Shown here in pieces: positions 1 through 9,883 of a stretch of DNA of 64,000 nucleotides. The notes under the pieces were generated by a model. The model was not told the origin of the DNA. It did no database searches and worked only from the letters and a program-made list of their open reading frames with translations. A program made the translations under genes and the position numbers. Within the stretch, counting starts at the first letter, position 1. Each line of letters begins with the position of its first letter. The stretch is from contig NZ_JAPEMU010000001.1 of assembly GCF_026342405.1 (NCBI RefSeq), forward strand, positions 2,294,001-2,358,000, given 5' to 3'. The stretch is from Kitasatospora sp. NBC_00240 (GTDB taxonomy: Bacteria > Actinomycetota > Actinomycetes > Streptomycetales > Streptomycetaceae).

Positions 1-715
1 CGCGAAGGAGTACGGGATCGAGTCGGCGGAGCAGTTCGGCATCACGCTGGCGAAGCACTTCGTGGACAACAACGAGCCGATCCACCGCGCCCGGATCCGG
101 ATCGAGGAGTACACCTGGGACCGGATCAAGACCCCGGACAACTCCGCCCGCTTCATCGGCTCGGAGGAGGTCGGCCACTCGTTCGTCCGCAACGGCGGCG
201 AGACCCGCACCTGCGAGATCGTCTACGACGGTGAGACCGTCCAGGTGATCTCGGGCCTCAAGGACCTCGTCGTGATGAACTCCACCAACTCGGAGTTCTG
301 GGGCTACATCAAGGACAAGTACACCACCCTCCAGGAGGCGTACGACCGGATCCTCGCCACCCAGGTGACGGCCCGCTGGAAGTACGGCTTCACCGGCAAG
401 GACGACGAGGCCCAGCCGAACTGGAACCGCTCGTACACCCACGTACGGCGGCACATGCTGGAGGCGTTCGCGGAGACCTACTCCTACTCGCTGCAGCAGA
501 CCCTGCACTCGATGGGCACCCGGGTCCTCAACAACCGCTCCGAGGTGGACGAAGTCCGCCTGGAGCTGCCCAACAAGCACCACTTCCTCGTCGACCTGGC
601 GCCCTTCGGCCTCAAGAACGACAACGAGGTGTACTACGCCGCGGACCGCATGTACGGCCTGATCGAAGGCACCGTGCACCGCGAGGGCGTCGTCCCGGTC
701 ATCCCGGTCGCCTGA
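1..715 (+). CDS. pucL: urate oxidase (uricase), 5' end outside the window
   Basis: Cofactor-independent urate oxidase, which converts urate to 5-hydroxyisourate on the way to allantoin. The reading frame is open from base 2, so the gene begins before the window; 237 C-terminal residues are visible of a usual length near 300. Family landmarks are present: the segment NSTNSEFWGYIKDKYTTL and, near the C-terminus, NKHHFLVDLAPFGLKND followed by YGLIEGTV, which form the second half of the T-fold and contribute to the urate pocket. A purine permease gene and an 8-oxoguanine deaminase gene follow on the same strand, so this is the end of a purine-degradation cluster that continues upstream. The symbol follows the Bacillus convention; the family call is secure. 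Confidence 0.95.
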   Translation, partial: AKEYGIESAEQFGITLAKHFVDNNEPIHRARIRIEEYTWDRIKTPDNSARFIGSEEVGHSFVRNGGETRTCEIVYDGETVQVISGLKDLVVMNSTNSEFWGYIKDKYTTLQEAYDRILATQVTARWKYGFTGKDDEAQPNWNRSYTHVRRHMLEAFAETYSYSLQQTLHSMGTRVLNNRSEVDEVRLELPNKHHFLVDLAPFGLKNDNEVYYAADRMYGLIEGTVHREGVVPVIPVA

Positions 716-1067
716 CCTCGCCCGCACCGACGGTACCGACGTCATGACCCCCGCCCAGCACCGCTGCACCCTCCGGCCCCACCCGGCCGGGCGGTACCGG
801 GCGGCGGACCAGGACACCGGCTGCCACCGCAGTACCGCAGGACCCCGCAGGACCGCATGTCACCGCAGTACCCCGCTCAACCGCACCAGCTGTTTCTCCA
901 CCCCCACCAACCGGAGATCGTGCTCGCCTCACGGCGGCCGGCCCGGGGATCTGGAGAGGCCGGCCGAGGGATCCTTGCACCGCCGTCCCACCCTCGGCCC
1001 AGGCGAGTTCAGCCAGTCTCCAGCGCCACGGGCGCGCCGGGAGCCATGGGCACAAGAGGGGCTCGAC
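716..1067 (+). promoter_or_regulatory. 352-bp intergenic region upstream of the NCS2 permease
   Basis: No credible gene was found here. The upstream frame stays open from 744, but it lacks family similarity before the ATG at 1068 and reads as low-complexity Arg/Pro/Thr sequence. Around 825-885 there are near-repeats of the motif ACCGCAGTACC and of CCGCAGGACC. A purine-rich Shine-Dalgarno AGAGGGG lies at 1055-1061. The length leaves room for a separate promoter or an operator for the purine regulator, but no clear -35/-10 pair can be assigned. Confidence 0.4.
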
Positions 1068-2531
1068 ATGGCATTCCGCACCAACAGCACCACAGACGGC
1101 GGTTCCAATCCTGACAGACCCACGGGTCCGGACGGTGTGCCGCAGACCCGATCCGGCACACCGTCCGGCCCGGGGATCCACCCCGTGGACGAGCTGCTGC
1201 CCCCGGTGAGACTCATCTCCACCGGACTCCAGCACGTCGCCGCGATGTACGCGGGCGTAGTCGCGCCCCCGCTCATCGTCGGCGCCGGCGTGGGACTCTC
1301 CCCCGCCGAGCTCGCCCTGCTCATCTCGGCCAGCCTGTTCACCGCCGGACTGGCCACCCTGCTCCAGACCCTGGGCTTCTGGAAGATCGGCGCCCGGATG
1401 CCGTTCGTGAACGGCGTCTCGTTCGCCGGCGTCGCGCCCATGATCGCGATAGCCGAGGAGCACGGCCCGAAGGACGCCCTTCCGGTGATCTTCGGGGCGG
1501 TGATCGTCGCGGGGCTCCTGTGCTTCCTCGCGGCACCGTACTTCTGCAAACTGATCAGATTCTTCCCACCGGTCGTGCAAGGCACCGTGATCACCCTCAT
1601 CGGGGTCTCGCTGCTGCCGGTGGCGGTGAACTGGGCCCGTGGCGGCGCTCCCGGCGCCCCCGGTTTCGGTTCGATGCGGGCCATCGGCCTCGCCGCGTTC
1701 ACCCTCGTCGCGGTGGTGCTCTGCAACCGGCTGCTCCGGGGCTTCTGGCAGCAGCTCTCCCTGCTCGTCGGCCTGGCGATCGGTACCCTGCTCGCCTTCC
1801 CGCTGGGTCTGGCCGACTTCGGCGCGGTCCAGGACGCGAAGGTCTTCGCGCTCCCGTCCCCGTTCCACTTCGGCGCCCCCATGTTCGACGCGGCGGCGAT
1901 CGTCTCGCTCTGCATCGTGATGGTGGTCTCGATGACCGAGTCCACCGCGGACATGCTGGCCCTCGGGAAGATCGTCGACCGTGAGGCCGACGAGCAGACC
2001 CTGGCCGCCGGCCTGCGGGCGGACGGCCTGGCCACCGCCATCAGCCCGGTCTTCAACGGCTTCGCGGCCAGCGCCTTCGCCCAGAACATCGGGCTGGTCG
2101 CACTGACCAGGATCCGCAGCCGCTTCGTGGTCGCGGCCGGCGGCGGCATCCTGATCCTGCTCGGGCTCTTCCCCGTGCTCGGATCGCTGGTCTCCCTGGT
2201 ACCGCAGCCCGTCCTGGGCGGCGCCGGGATCGTGCTCTTCGGCACGGTCGCGGCGAGCGGCATCCGCACCCTCGCGGAGGCCGGCATGGAGTCCAGCGCG
2301 AACACCGTCCTGGTGTCCGTCTCGCTCGGGGTCGGGATCATCCCGATCGCGGCACCCACGTTCTACGACGCCTTCCCGGAGGCCGTCCGGACCCTGATGC
2401 ACTCGGGGATCTCGGCCGGCTGCGTGATGGCCGTCCTGCTCAACCTGCTCTTCCACCACGCCGGAGCGGCCCGCCGCTCCACCACCGGCGACACGCCCGG
2501 AGCCACGGCGCCGACGGCGACACCGTCCTGA
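1068..2531 (+). CDS. NCS2-family purine (urate/xanthine) permease
   Basis: A membrane symporter of the nucleobase:cation symporter-2 family, predicted to import urate, xanthine or uracil with protons. The protein has 487 residues and about 12-14 hydrophobic segments after a polar N-terminal tail of roughly 40 residues. Family motifs are visible: QHVAAMYAG in the first membrane helix, the segment ESTADMLALG in the middle, and NGFAASAFAQNIGLVALT, which forms the substrate-binding half-helix. The ATG at 1068 was chosen because AGAGGGG precedes it by about 7 bases and similarity begins soon after. Its position between urate oxidase and 8-oxoguanine deaminase favours urate or xanthine over uracil; this is inferred from context. 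Confidence 0.9.
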   Translation: MAFRTNSTTDGGSNPDRPTGPDGVPQTRSGTPSGPGIHPVDELLPPVRLISTGLQHVAAMYAGVVAPPLIVGAGVGLSPAELALLISASLFTAGLATLLQTLGFWKIGARMPFVNGVSFAGVAPMIAIAEEHGPKDALPVIFGAVIVAGLLCFLAAPYFCKLIRFFPPVVQGTVITLIGVSLLPVAVNWARGGAPGAPGFGSMRAIGLAAFTLVAVVLCNRLLRGFWQQLSLLVGLAIGTLLAFPLGLADFGAVQDAKVFALPSPFHFGAPMFDAAAIVSLCIVMVVSMTESTADMLALGKIVDREADEQTLAAGLRADGLATAISPVFNGFAASAFAQNIGLVALTRIRSRFVVAAGGGILILLGLFPVLGSLVSLVPQPVLGGAGIVLFGTVAASGIRTLAEAGMESSANTVLVSVSLGVGIIPIAAPTFYDAFPEAVRTLMHSGISAGCVMAVLLNLLFHHAGAARRSTTGDTPGATAPTATPS

Positions 2532-2540
2532 CCGGCGGGC

Positions 2541-2574
2541 GGAGCGGTACAACCGCCACGGCGCGTACCGCTCC
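2541..2574 (+). terminator. inverted repeat after the permease gene
   Basis: Perfect 10-bp arms (GGAGCGGTAC at 2541-2550 and GTACCGCTCC at 2565-2574) with a 14-base loop, starting 10 bases after the permease stop. There is no T-run, as is common in this group. It may only attenuate, because the deaminase gene starts 33 bases further on and is in the same pathway. Confidence 0.5.
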
Positions 2575-2606
2575 CCCTCCCGTCCTCCCCCCATAGGAGT
2601 CCCACC

Positions 2607-3989
2607 ATGGCAGTCCAGCCCCCGCCCGCCGACCAGCGGATCGTCATCGAGAACGTCGCCGTCGCCACGGTCGACGCCAACGACACCGAGTACGCCCGCG
2701 GGCACGTCGTCGTCCTCGGCAACAGGATCGAGTCGGTCGGTGACGGCCCGGCCCCGCAGTGGCTGGACAACGTGGTGCGCCGGGTCAACGGCGAGGGCCA
2801 CCTGATCACCCCGGGCCTGGTCAACACCCACCACCACTTCTACCAGTGGATCACCCGCGGCCTGGCCCAGGACAACATCCTGTTCGACTGGCTGGTCGCG
2901 CTGTACCCGACCTGGGCCCGGATCGACGACAAGCTCGTGCACGCCGCCGCCCAGGGCTCGGCCGCCGCGCTCCTCAAGTCCGGCTGCACCACCGCCTCGG
3001 ACCACCACTACGTGTTCCCGAAGGACGGCGGCGACATCCTCGGTGCCGAGATCGAGGCCGTCCAGGAGCTCGGCATGCGCTTCACCGCGCTGCGCGGCTC
3101 GATGGACCGCAGCAAGAAGGACGGCGGCCTGCCGCCGGACCACGCGGTCGAGAAGACCGAGGACATCCTGATCGCCTCCGAGGCCGCCGTGGACCGCTAC
3201 CACGACTCCTCCTTCGACTCGATGCTGCAGATCGCCATCGCGCCCTGTTCGCCGTTCTCGGTCTCCACCGAACTGATGCGCGAGGCCGCGCTGCTGGCCC
3301 GCCGCAAGGGCGTGCGCCTGCACACCCACGGCTCGGAGACGGCCGAGGAGGAGCAGTTCTGCAAGGAGCTGTTCGGCATGGGCCCGACCGACTACTTCGA
3401 GTCGACGGGCTGGCTGGGCGAGGACGTCTGGATGGCGCACTGCGTCCACATGAACGACTCGGACATCGCCAAGTTCGCCGAGACCGGCACCGGCGTAGCC
3501 CACTGCCCGTCCTCCAACGCCCGCCTCGCGGCCGGCATCGCCCGCGTCCCGGACATGCTGAAGGCCGGCGTGCCGGTGGGCCTCGGCGTGGACGGCACCG
3601 CCTCCAACGAGTCCGGCGAGCTCGGCACCGAGCTGCGCAACGCCCTGCTGATCAACCGTCTGCACGGCCGCCCGGACGCGCTGACCGCCCGCAGCTCGCT
3701 GCGCCTGGGCACCATGGGCGGCGCCCGGGTGCTCGGCCGGCAGGGCGAGATCGGCTCGATCGAGGTCGGCAAGCTCGCCGACCTGGCGCTCTGGAAGATC
3801 GACGGCATCATGCACTCCTCGATCGCCGACCCGGTCGCCGCCCTCGCCCTGGGCGCCCTCCCGCCGCTGGCGCTGCTGCTGGTCAACGGCAACCCGGTCG
3901 TCGAGAAGGGCATCCTGACCACCGTCAACGAGGACCGGATCGCCCAGGCCTGCGCCCGCGCGGCCAAGGACCTCGCCGCCCGCGGCTGA
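2607..3989 (+). CDS. 8-oxoguanine deaminase (amidohydrolase superfamily)
   Basis: Cytosolic metal-dependent deaminase predicted to turn 8-oxoguanine into urate plus ammonia, feeding urate oxidase. The 460 residues carry the amidohydrolase metal set: LVNTHHHFYQW with the HxH pair after strand 1, HTHGSET with a further His, AHCVHMN, and the Asp of GLGVDGTASNES. Close similarity to the 8-oxoguanine/guanine/ATZ-TRZ branch runs along the full length, including the CPSSNARLAAG segment before the last metal Asp. The ATG at 2607 has AGGAG at 2595-2599. The gene follows the permease by 75 bp and precedes a strong terminator, so permease and deaminase may be cotranscribed. Guanine or another aminopurine as true substrate cannot be excluded from sequence. 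Confidence 0.88.
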   Translation: MAVQPPPADQRIVIENVAVATVDANDTEYARGHVVVLGNRIESVGDGPAPQWLDNVVRRVNGEGHLITPGLVNTHHHFYQWITRGLAQDNILFDWLVALYPTWARIDDKLVHAAAQGSAAALLKSGCTTASDHHYVFPKDGGDILGAEIEAVQELGMRFTALRGSMDRSKKDGGLPPDHAVEKTEDILIASEAAVDRYHDSSFDSMLQIAIAPCSPFSVSTELMREAALLARRKGVRLHTHGSETAEEEQFCKELFGMGPTDYFESTGWLGEDVWMAHCVHMNDSDIAKFAETGTGVAHCPSSNARLAAGIARVPDMLKAGVPVGLGVDGTASNESGELGTELRNALLINRLHGRPDALTARSSLRLGTMGGARVLGRQGEIGSIEVGKLADLALWKIDGIMHSSIADPVAALALGALPPLALLLVNGNPVVEKGILTTVNEDRIAQACARAAKDLAARG

Positions 3990-4002
3990 GCCGCCCTCCC
4001 CT

Positions 4003-4029
4003 CGCGGCCGCCGCCCGGCGGCGGCCGCG
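4003..4029 (+). terminator. strong GC hairpin terminator
   Basis: Perfect 12-bp arms, CGCGGCCGCCGC at 4003-4014 and GCGGCGGCCGCG at 4018-4029, with a 3-base loop CCG, 13 bases after the deaminase stop codon. It lies between the convergent deaminase and DUF4240 genes and could serve both. Confidence 0.8.
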
Positions 4030-4175
4030 ACCCCGCGACTCCGGGTCCGCCCAGGGACGGTGCGTGACCCGGACTCCGTGAGCCCCCTGGGGCGCGCGGA
4101 ACGCAGCTCCGGACCCACGGCGAGGGTCCGGGGCTGTGGCGTGCCCGGGGGCGGGCGGTGCTGCCGGCCGGACGG

Positions 4176-4679
4176 TCAGCCGAAGCGGGCCGACAGCCTC
4201 GGCAGCAGGTACGCGAGATCCTCCTCCTCCCACGGCTCGCCCGCCGGACCGGTGCCCCCGGTTCCGGCGGTGACCTCCGGGTACGGCAGCTCGGTGCCGG
4301 TGACCCGCTCGTACGCCTCGTGCGCCGCATAGCCGAAGGACTCGGCCTCCGCGATCCGGTTCCCGTCCCAGCTCAGGTCCGCCAGGCCGTCCGGGTCCGC
4401 CAGCGCCCGCTCGTAGCAGGCCCGGCCGCGCGCGATCAGCCAGTCGCGGAAGTAGTCGAACCCGTCGTCGCTGCAGCCGCCGTTGATGACGTACCCGGCC
4501 GCCCAGAGCCGCCAGGTGTACGCGCGGCCGTGGTACTCCGAGTAGAGCCGCGCGAAGGCGATGATCTCCGCCGGGGGCAGCGCGGCCAGCAGGTCGGTGA
4601 GGTTCTCGACCTGCTGCTCCTCGTCGTACACCCGGGCCCGGGCGTCGCCGATCAACCGCCAGAAGGTGTCGGTGTCCAT
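4176..4679 (-). CDS. DUF4240 domain protein
   Basis: A small soluble protein of 167 residues whose first about 125 residues match the DUF4240 pattern: MDTDTFWRLIGDAR, then AFARLYSEYHGRAYTWRLW, AAGYVINGGCSDDGFDYFRDWL and ARG..YE. No enzymatic function is established for this domain; members are widespread in Streptomyces. The C-terminal 30 residues are acidic and glycine-rich. Two start codons are possible, ATG at 4679 and ATG three codons earlier at 4688; 4679 is chosen because GGGCAGG then sits at a normal distance. The gene is divergent from the HEAT-repeat gene with only about 90 bp between starts, so the two share a promoter region. Confidence 0.8.
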   Translation of the reverse strand: MDTDTFWRLIGDARARVYDEEQQVENLTDLLAALPPAEIIAFARLYSEYHGRAYTWRLWAAGYVINGGCSDDGFDYFRDWLIARGRACYERALADPDGLADLSWDGNRIAEAESFGYAAHEAYERVTGTELPYPEVTAGTGGTGPAGEPWEEEDLAYLLPRLSARFG

Positions 4680-4767
4680 GCCCGGCATCCTGCCCGGTGG
4701 GTCCGACAGCGGCGGCCCTGGCGAAACCCACTGGCACCGCCGGGCACGGGCGGACCAGGATGGGCCG

Positions 4768-6300
4768 ATGAAGATCGGATTCGGCCGAAAGCGGCCCGGC
4801 GGCCATGTCCTGCTCCGGCTGCAGGACAGCATCCGGCGAGCCCGGGCGCGCGGCAACCGCTCGTTCGAGGAGCTGACCGGGGCACTACGGGCGGCCGGGA
4901 AGGCCGGACAGGCCGGCGCGGCCCTGGAACTGCTCGCCGAGCACCCGGCCCTGCTGCTACGACTGGACGCCGACCTGCGCCGGGAGCACCGGACCAGGCC
5001 GGACGAGCACCCGCCGGTCGCCGCCGCGGACGGCGTCGCGCTGGCCCTGTTGACCTCGCACCACGACGGGCGGGTCCGCGAGCAGGCCGTCCGGCGGATC
5101 CTCGCGGACCCTTCACCCGAACTCCTGCCGTTCCTGGTGCTCCGGGCCGGCGACTGGGTGCCCCAGGTCCGCGACCAGGCCCGGGCGGGACTTGCCCTGC
5201 TGCTGCACCGGCGGCCGGACCTGGCCGGCCCGCCGGCCGTCCGGACGGCGCTGCTCACCGCGCGCCGCGACCGCGGCTCCTTCGCACTCGCCCAGCTGCG
5301 CACCCTGCTGGCGGCCGGGGCCCCGGCGGCGGTGGCCGAGCGGCTGCTCGACGCGCCGCAGCCCGAGGTACGGCGGTTCGCCCTGGACGCCGTGGCGCAC
5401 CGGCTCAAGGCACGTGACCTGCTGCGGTTCGCCGAGCTGGACGCCGATCACGGGCTGCGGGCGCGGGCGGCCGAGGCCGTCGCCCGGGAGGCGCTCTGGA
5501 CGGAGCAGCACGAGATCCTGCGCCGGCTGGCCGGCAGCACGCACCAAGGGCTGCGGGTCACCGGGCTGACCGGCCTGGTGCGGGCGGGGCTGGCGCAGGA
5601 GGCCGCGGGACACCTCGACGACCCGTCACCACTGGTCCGGGCGCTCGCCCGGGAGGCCGTCCGCCGGGCCGGCGGGGACGCGCCGGCCCACTACCGCGCG
5701 GCGGTGGCCGCCGGCTCCCCCTCGCCGGCCGCGGTCGACGGGCTCGCCGAGGTCGGCGGCCCGGCCGACGCGGACGCCCTCACCGCGCTGCTGGGACACC
5801 CGGCGGCGCAGGTCAGGGCCCGCGCGGTGCGTGCGCTGCGGCTGCTCGGGGCCGTCCCGGTGCCGGAGCTGACGCGGCTGCTGCGGGACAACTCCGCGAC
5901 CGTCGTGCGGGAGGCCGCCACCGCGCTGCTGCCGAGCGCCGCGAGCCTGCCGACCGGACTCCTCGGGGAGCTGCTCACCGACCCGGAGCGCCCGGCCGTC
6001 CGACGCGCCGCCTACCGGCTGCTCGCCCGGCGCGACACGGTCACGGCGTTGCGCGCCGCCCTGCTGGCCGCCGGCGACCCGCACCCCCGGCTGGCCCGCC
6101 AGGGCCGGACGGACACCGTCGGCCTGGCCCGGTGGTTGGGGGCCGCGGGCGGGCGTGACGACGGCCGGTCCGCCGCGGGCGGGGACGCCGTGCCCGCCGC
6201 CGAACTGCTCGCGCTGGCCGGGCGGGTGCGGCCCCGGCTGCCTGAGGAGGCGCTGGCCGCCTTGCGCGGCTGGGCGGCCGGGGCGGCGGCGTCCGCCTGA
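4768..6300 (+). CDS. HEAT-repeat / armadillo-type protein
   Basis: A 510-residue cytosolic protein built almost wholly of alpha-helical repeats of about 30-40 residues. Repeating patterns such as DGRVREQAVRRILAD, VPQVRDQARAGLALLL, QPEVRRFALDAVA, DHGLRARAAEAVARE and SPLVRALAREAVRRA are typical HEAT or PBS-lyase-like units (polar turn, then A/L-rich helix). Such solenoids act as protein-binding scaffolds; no catalytic motif is visible, so the partner is unknown. The ATG at 4768 follows CAGGA at 4756-4760; the frame upstream of it is antisense to the DUF4240 gene. The last 70 residues are Ala/Gly-rich. A pentanucleotide repeat tract follows immediately after the stop. Confidence 0.75.
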   Translation: MKIGFGRKRPGGHVLLRLQDSIRRARARGNRSFEELTGALRAAGKAGQAGAALELLAEHPALLLRLDADLRREHRTRPDEHPPVAAADGVALALLTSHHDGRVREQAVRRILADPSPELLPFLVLRAGDWVPQVRDQARAGLALLLHRRPDLAGPPAVRTALLTARRDRGSFALAQLRTLLAAGAPAAVAERLLDAPQPEVRRFALDAVAHRLKARDLLRFAELDADHGLRARAAEAVAREALWTEQHEILRRLAGSTHQGLRVTGLTGLVRAGLAQEAAGHLDDPSPLVRALAREAVRRAGGDAPAHYRAAVAAGSPSPAAVDGLAEVGGPADADALTALLGHPAAQVRARAVRALRLLGAVPVPELTRLLRDNSATVVREAATALLPSAASLPTGLLGELLTDPERPAVRRAAYRLLARRDTVTALRAALLAAGDPHPRLARQGRTDTVGLARWLGAAGGRDDGRSAAGGDAVPAAELLALAGRVRPRLPEEALAALRGWAAGAAASA

Positions 6301-6320
6301 CCGACCGGGCCGCGCCGGAC

Positions 6321-6362
6321 CGGGCCGGGCCGGGCCGGGCCGGGCCGGGCCGGGCCGGGCCG
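6321..6362. repeat. (CGGGC)8 pentanucleotide tract
   Basis: Eight uninterrupted copies of CGGGC, plus flanking imperfect units from 6305 to 6380, directly downstream of the HEAT-repeat stop codon and upstream of the convergent gene ending at 6401. Such tracts are prone to slippage; a role in termination is possible because G- and C-runs can fold. Confidence 0.9.
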
Positions 6363-6400
6363 CGCCGACGGGGCCGGGCCGAGAGGGTCGGCCGGAGCGG

Positions 6401-6787
6401 TCAGACCGTGCGGCCGAGCGTCGCCAGGTAGGCGCGCCAGCCACCGAACCCGGTGATCTCCCGGTGGACGCCGCGCTCCAGCTCACCGCGGGCCAGCAGC
6501 ATCGACAGGCAGGCGCTGCCGTCCGCCAGCTCGATGACGCCCAGCTCCAGCTCACGGGGCTCGCCGGGCAGGATCACGTCCCGGAGGTGCTCCAGGGTGA
6601 TGTCGTACAGCTCGCCGTCGATCGCGGTGTCGGTGCCCGGGGCCGGGAGCAGGCCGGGGCAGACGTCGCCGATCGAGAAGAAGCGGTAGCCGGGCGCGGT
6701 GCGGACCGGGCCGATCAGGCCGTCCGCCACCGAGGCGTGGAACGGGCCGCCGGCCATCGCCTGGCCGTTGAAGAAGATGCGGGCCAT
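6401..6787 (-). CDS. allophanate hydrolase C-terminal-like / gamma-glutamylcyclotransferase-fold protein
   Basis: A 128-residue soluble protein resembling the C-terminal domain of allophanate hydrolase (AtzF-C, related to the gamma-glutamylcyclotransferase fold). Visible features are the N-terminal MARIFFNGQAMAGGPFH strand, a central YRFFSIGDVCPGLLP segment, and the DGELYDI..LRDVILPGEP..LELGVIEL.DG core. Stand-alone versions are common near urea or purine catabolism genes in actinomycetes, and it sits between purine genes and malate synthase here. The start at 6787 is preceded by AGGAGG at about 6793-6798. The role is uncertain; a helper in ureide or allophanate metabolism is inferred from family and neighbours. 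Confidence 0.75.
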   Translation of the reverse strand: MARIFFNGQAMAGGPFHASVADGLIGPVRTAPGYRFFSIGDVCPGLLPAPGTDTAIDGELYDITLEHLRDVILPGEPRELELGVIELADGSACLSMLLARGELERGVHREITGFGGWRAYLATLGRTV

Positions 6788-6894
6788 CAGGGCCTCCTCC
6801 TGGCGCCGCCGGGACGGCGGGGCCGGACATGCCGGACGGCCCGGCCGGGTCGACCTCGGAGGTCCCCCGGCGGGCCGCCGGTACCGGACGCGCC

Positions 6895-6918
6895 GGTACC
6901 CCCTTCGGGGGAGGTACC
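6895..6918 (-). terminator. hairpin downstream of malate synthase
   Basis: GGTACCCCC (6895-6903), loop TTC, and GGGGG-A-GGTACC (6907-6918) form a strong stem with one bulged base, about 110 bases beyond the aceB stop in the direction of its transcription. It also lies upstream of the small gene at 6401-6787, so it would separate the two transcripts. Confidence 0.6.
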
Positions 6919-7027
6919 GGACGCGGTGGCGCGAGGGATCCGCGCGCCGTACGGAACGGAGCAATGCCCGCGACCAGTGCTACAGCTTGGAAGGCGGCAG
7001 CCCGGTCGCGGCTGGATAGATTGGGAC

Positions 7028-8680
<1,653 letters not shown>

Positions 8681-8746
8681 GGGCAGGACACTCCTTGGAC
8701 GGTTGAGCCTGGCGAAGGGAGCTCCGGTGGGAACTTCCTTGATCTG

Positions 8747-8806
8747 AACCCGCGTGGTAGCGGGTTTGATTCTGTAAGGTGGAGACTAGTTTCCGCGATA
8801 CAGAAT
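8747..8806. promoter_or_regulatory. divergent aceB / iclR operator region with two inverted repeats
   Basis: Within the 190-bp divergent interval (8681-8870) there are two perfect inverted repeats. The first is AACCCGC (8747-8753), spacer GTGGTA, GCGGGTT (8760-8766). The second has ATTCTGTA (8769-8776) and TACAGAAT (8799-8806) with 22 bases between the arms, so their centres are 30 bp apart, about three helical turns. The AT-rich segment with TTTCCGCGATACAGAA between and within them looks like a promoter/operator of the IclR type. Binding by the adjacent regulator is inferred. Confidence 0.6.
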
Positions 8807-8870
8807 TTCAACGGTTTGTTGAGGTGATCGCTGGGACTCTACTCCTCCCCCGACAGCGAAGGGAACGCCG

Positions 8871-9668
8871 GTGGTTGCGACCCCCGACACAGCATCGACG
8901 ACAGGCACCGACCGCGCGAGCGGCGGCGTGCAGTCCGTCGAACGCGCCTTTCAGCTGCTGGAGGCGCTGGCGGACGCGGGCGGAGTGGCGACACTCAGCG
9001 AACTCTCGGCCTCCTCGGGCCTGCCCATGCCCACCATCCACCGCCTGGTTCGTACCCTCGTCCAGCAGGGATATGTCCGCCAGGACACCACCCGCCGGTA
9101 CACCCTCGGCCCCCGCCTGATCCGGCTCGGCGAGACCGCCGGCCGGCTGCTCGGCAGCTGGGCCCGCCCCTACCTGGCCGAACTGATGGAGGCCACCGGC
9201 GAGACCGCCAACCTGGCCGTCCTGGAGGGCGGCGAGGTGGTCTACGTCGGGCAGGTCCAGTCCCGCCGCTCGATGCGGATGTTCACCGAGGTCGGACGGC
9301 GGGTCCAGCCGCACTGCACCGGCGTCGGCAAGGCGCTGCTGGCGCAGCTGCCGGAGGACGAGGCCCGGGCCGTGCTCGGCCCCAACCCCCTTCCCGCGCA
9401 CACCTCGTACACCCTGACCGACCCGCAGCAGCTGCTGGCGCACCTGGCCGAGGCACGCGAACGCGGCTACGTGGTGGACGACCAGGAGCAGGAGATCGGC
9501 GTCCGCTGCATCGCGGTGGCCGTCCCCGGCGCGCCGACCCCCACCGCCCTGTCGGTGTCCGGGCCCGAGGCGCGCATCCGGGCGCTGGAGGAGCAGGCCG
9601 GCAGCGCCTCGCTGGTACCGGTGATGCGGCACATCGCGGCCAGGCTCGGCCAGGTACTGGCCCCCTGA
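8871..9668 (+). CDS. allR: IclR-family regulator, AllR-like
   Basis: A 265-residue transcription factor with an N-terminal winged helix (residues about 20-80: VERAFQLLEALADAGGVATLSELSASSGLPMPTIHRLVRTL) and a C-terminal ligand-binding GAF-like domain (PYLAELMEATGETANLAVLEGGEVVYVGQ, HCTGVGKALLAQL, GYVVDDQEQEIGVRCIAVAV). AllR-type IclR proteins repress allantoin and glyoxylate pathway genes and respond to allantoate or glyoxylate; this assignment rests on the divergent malate synthase gene and the purine genes nearby. The start is GTG at 8871 with GAAGGGA just upstream. The symbol is an inference; the family is certain. Confidence 0.85.
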   Translation: MVATPDTASTTGTDRASGGVQSVERAFQLLEALADAGGVATLSELSASSGLPMPTIHRLVRTLVQQGYVRQDTTRRYTLGPRLIRLGETAGRLLGSWARPYLAELMEATGETANLAVLEGGEVVYVGQVQSRRSMRMFTEVGRRVQPHCTGVGKALLAQLPEDEARAVLGPNPLPAHTSYTLTDPQQLLAHLAEARERGYVVDDQEQEIGVRCIAVAVPGAPTPTALSVSGPEARIRALEEQAGSASLVPVMRHIAARLGQVLAP

Positions 9669-9883
9669 CCGGCCCTGACGCCCCGCCTGCGACGTCCAGC
9701 CGCCCGGTTCGGCCGGAGCGGCCGGAGCGGCCGGCCGGGCGGGCTCGGCGGGCGGCAGCTGCCGGACACCGACGTTCACTCGTTCGAGCAGCACCGGAGT
9801 GTTTCCCGGCCCGCCGCCGCCCGGCGGTTCACTCTTGTGCCGAGGCGGCGCGCGCGGTGACGGGCCGGTGAGGCATTAGGCGG

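Noticed and set aside
699..4118. A very long open frame on the minus strand over the permease and deaminase genes
   Set aside because: Its translation is Arg/Gly/Ala-rich without domains; it is the antisense shadow of genuine high-GC genes.
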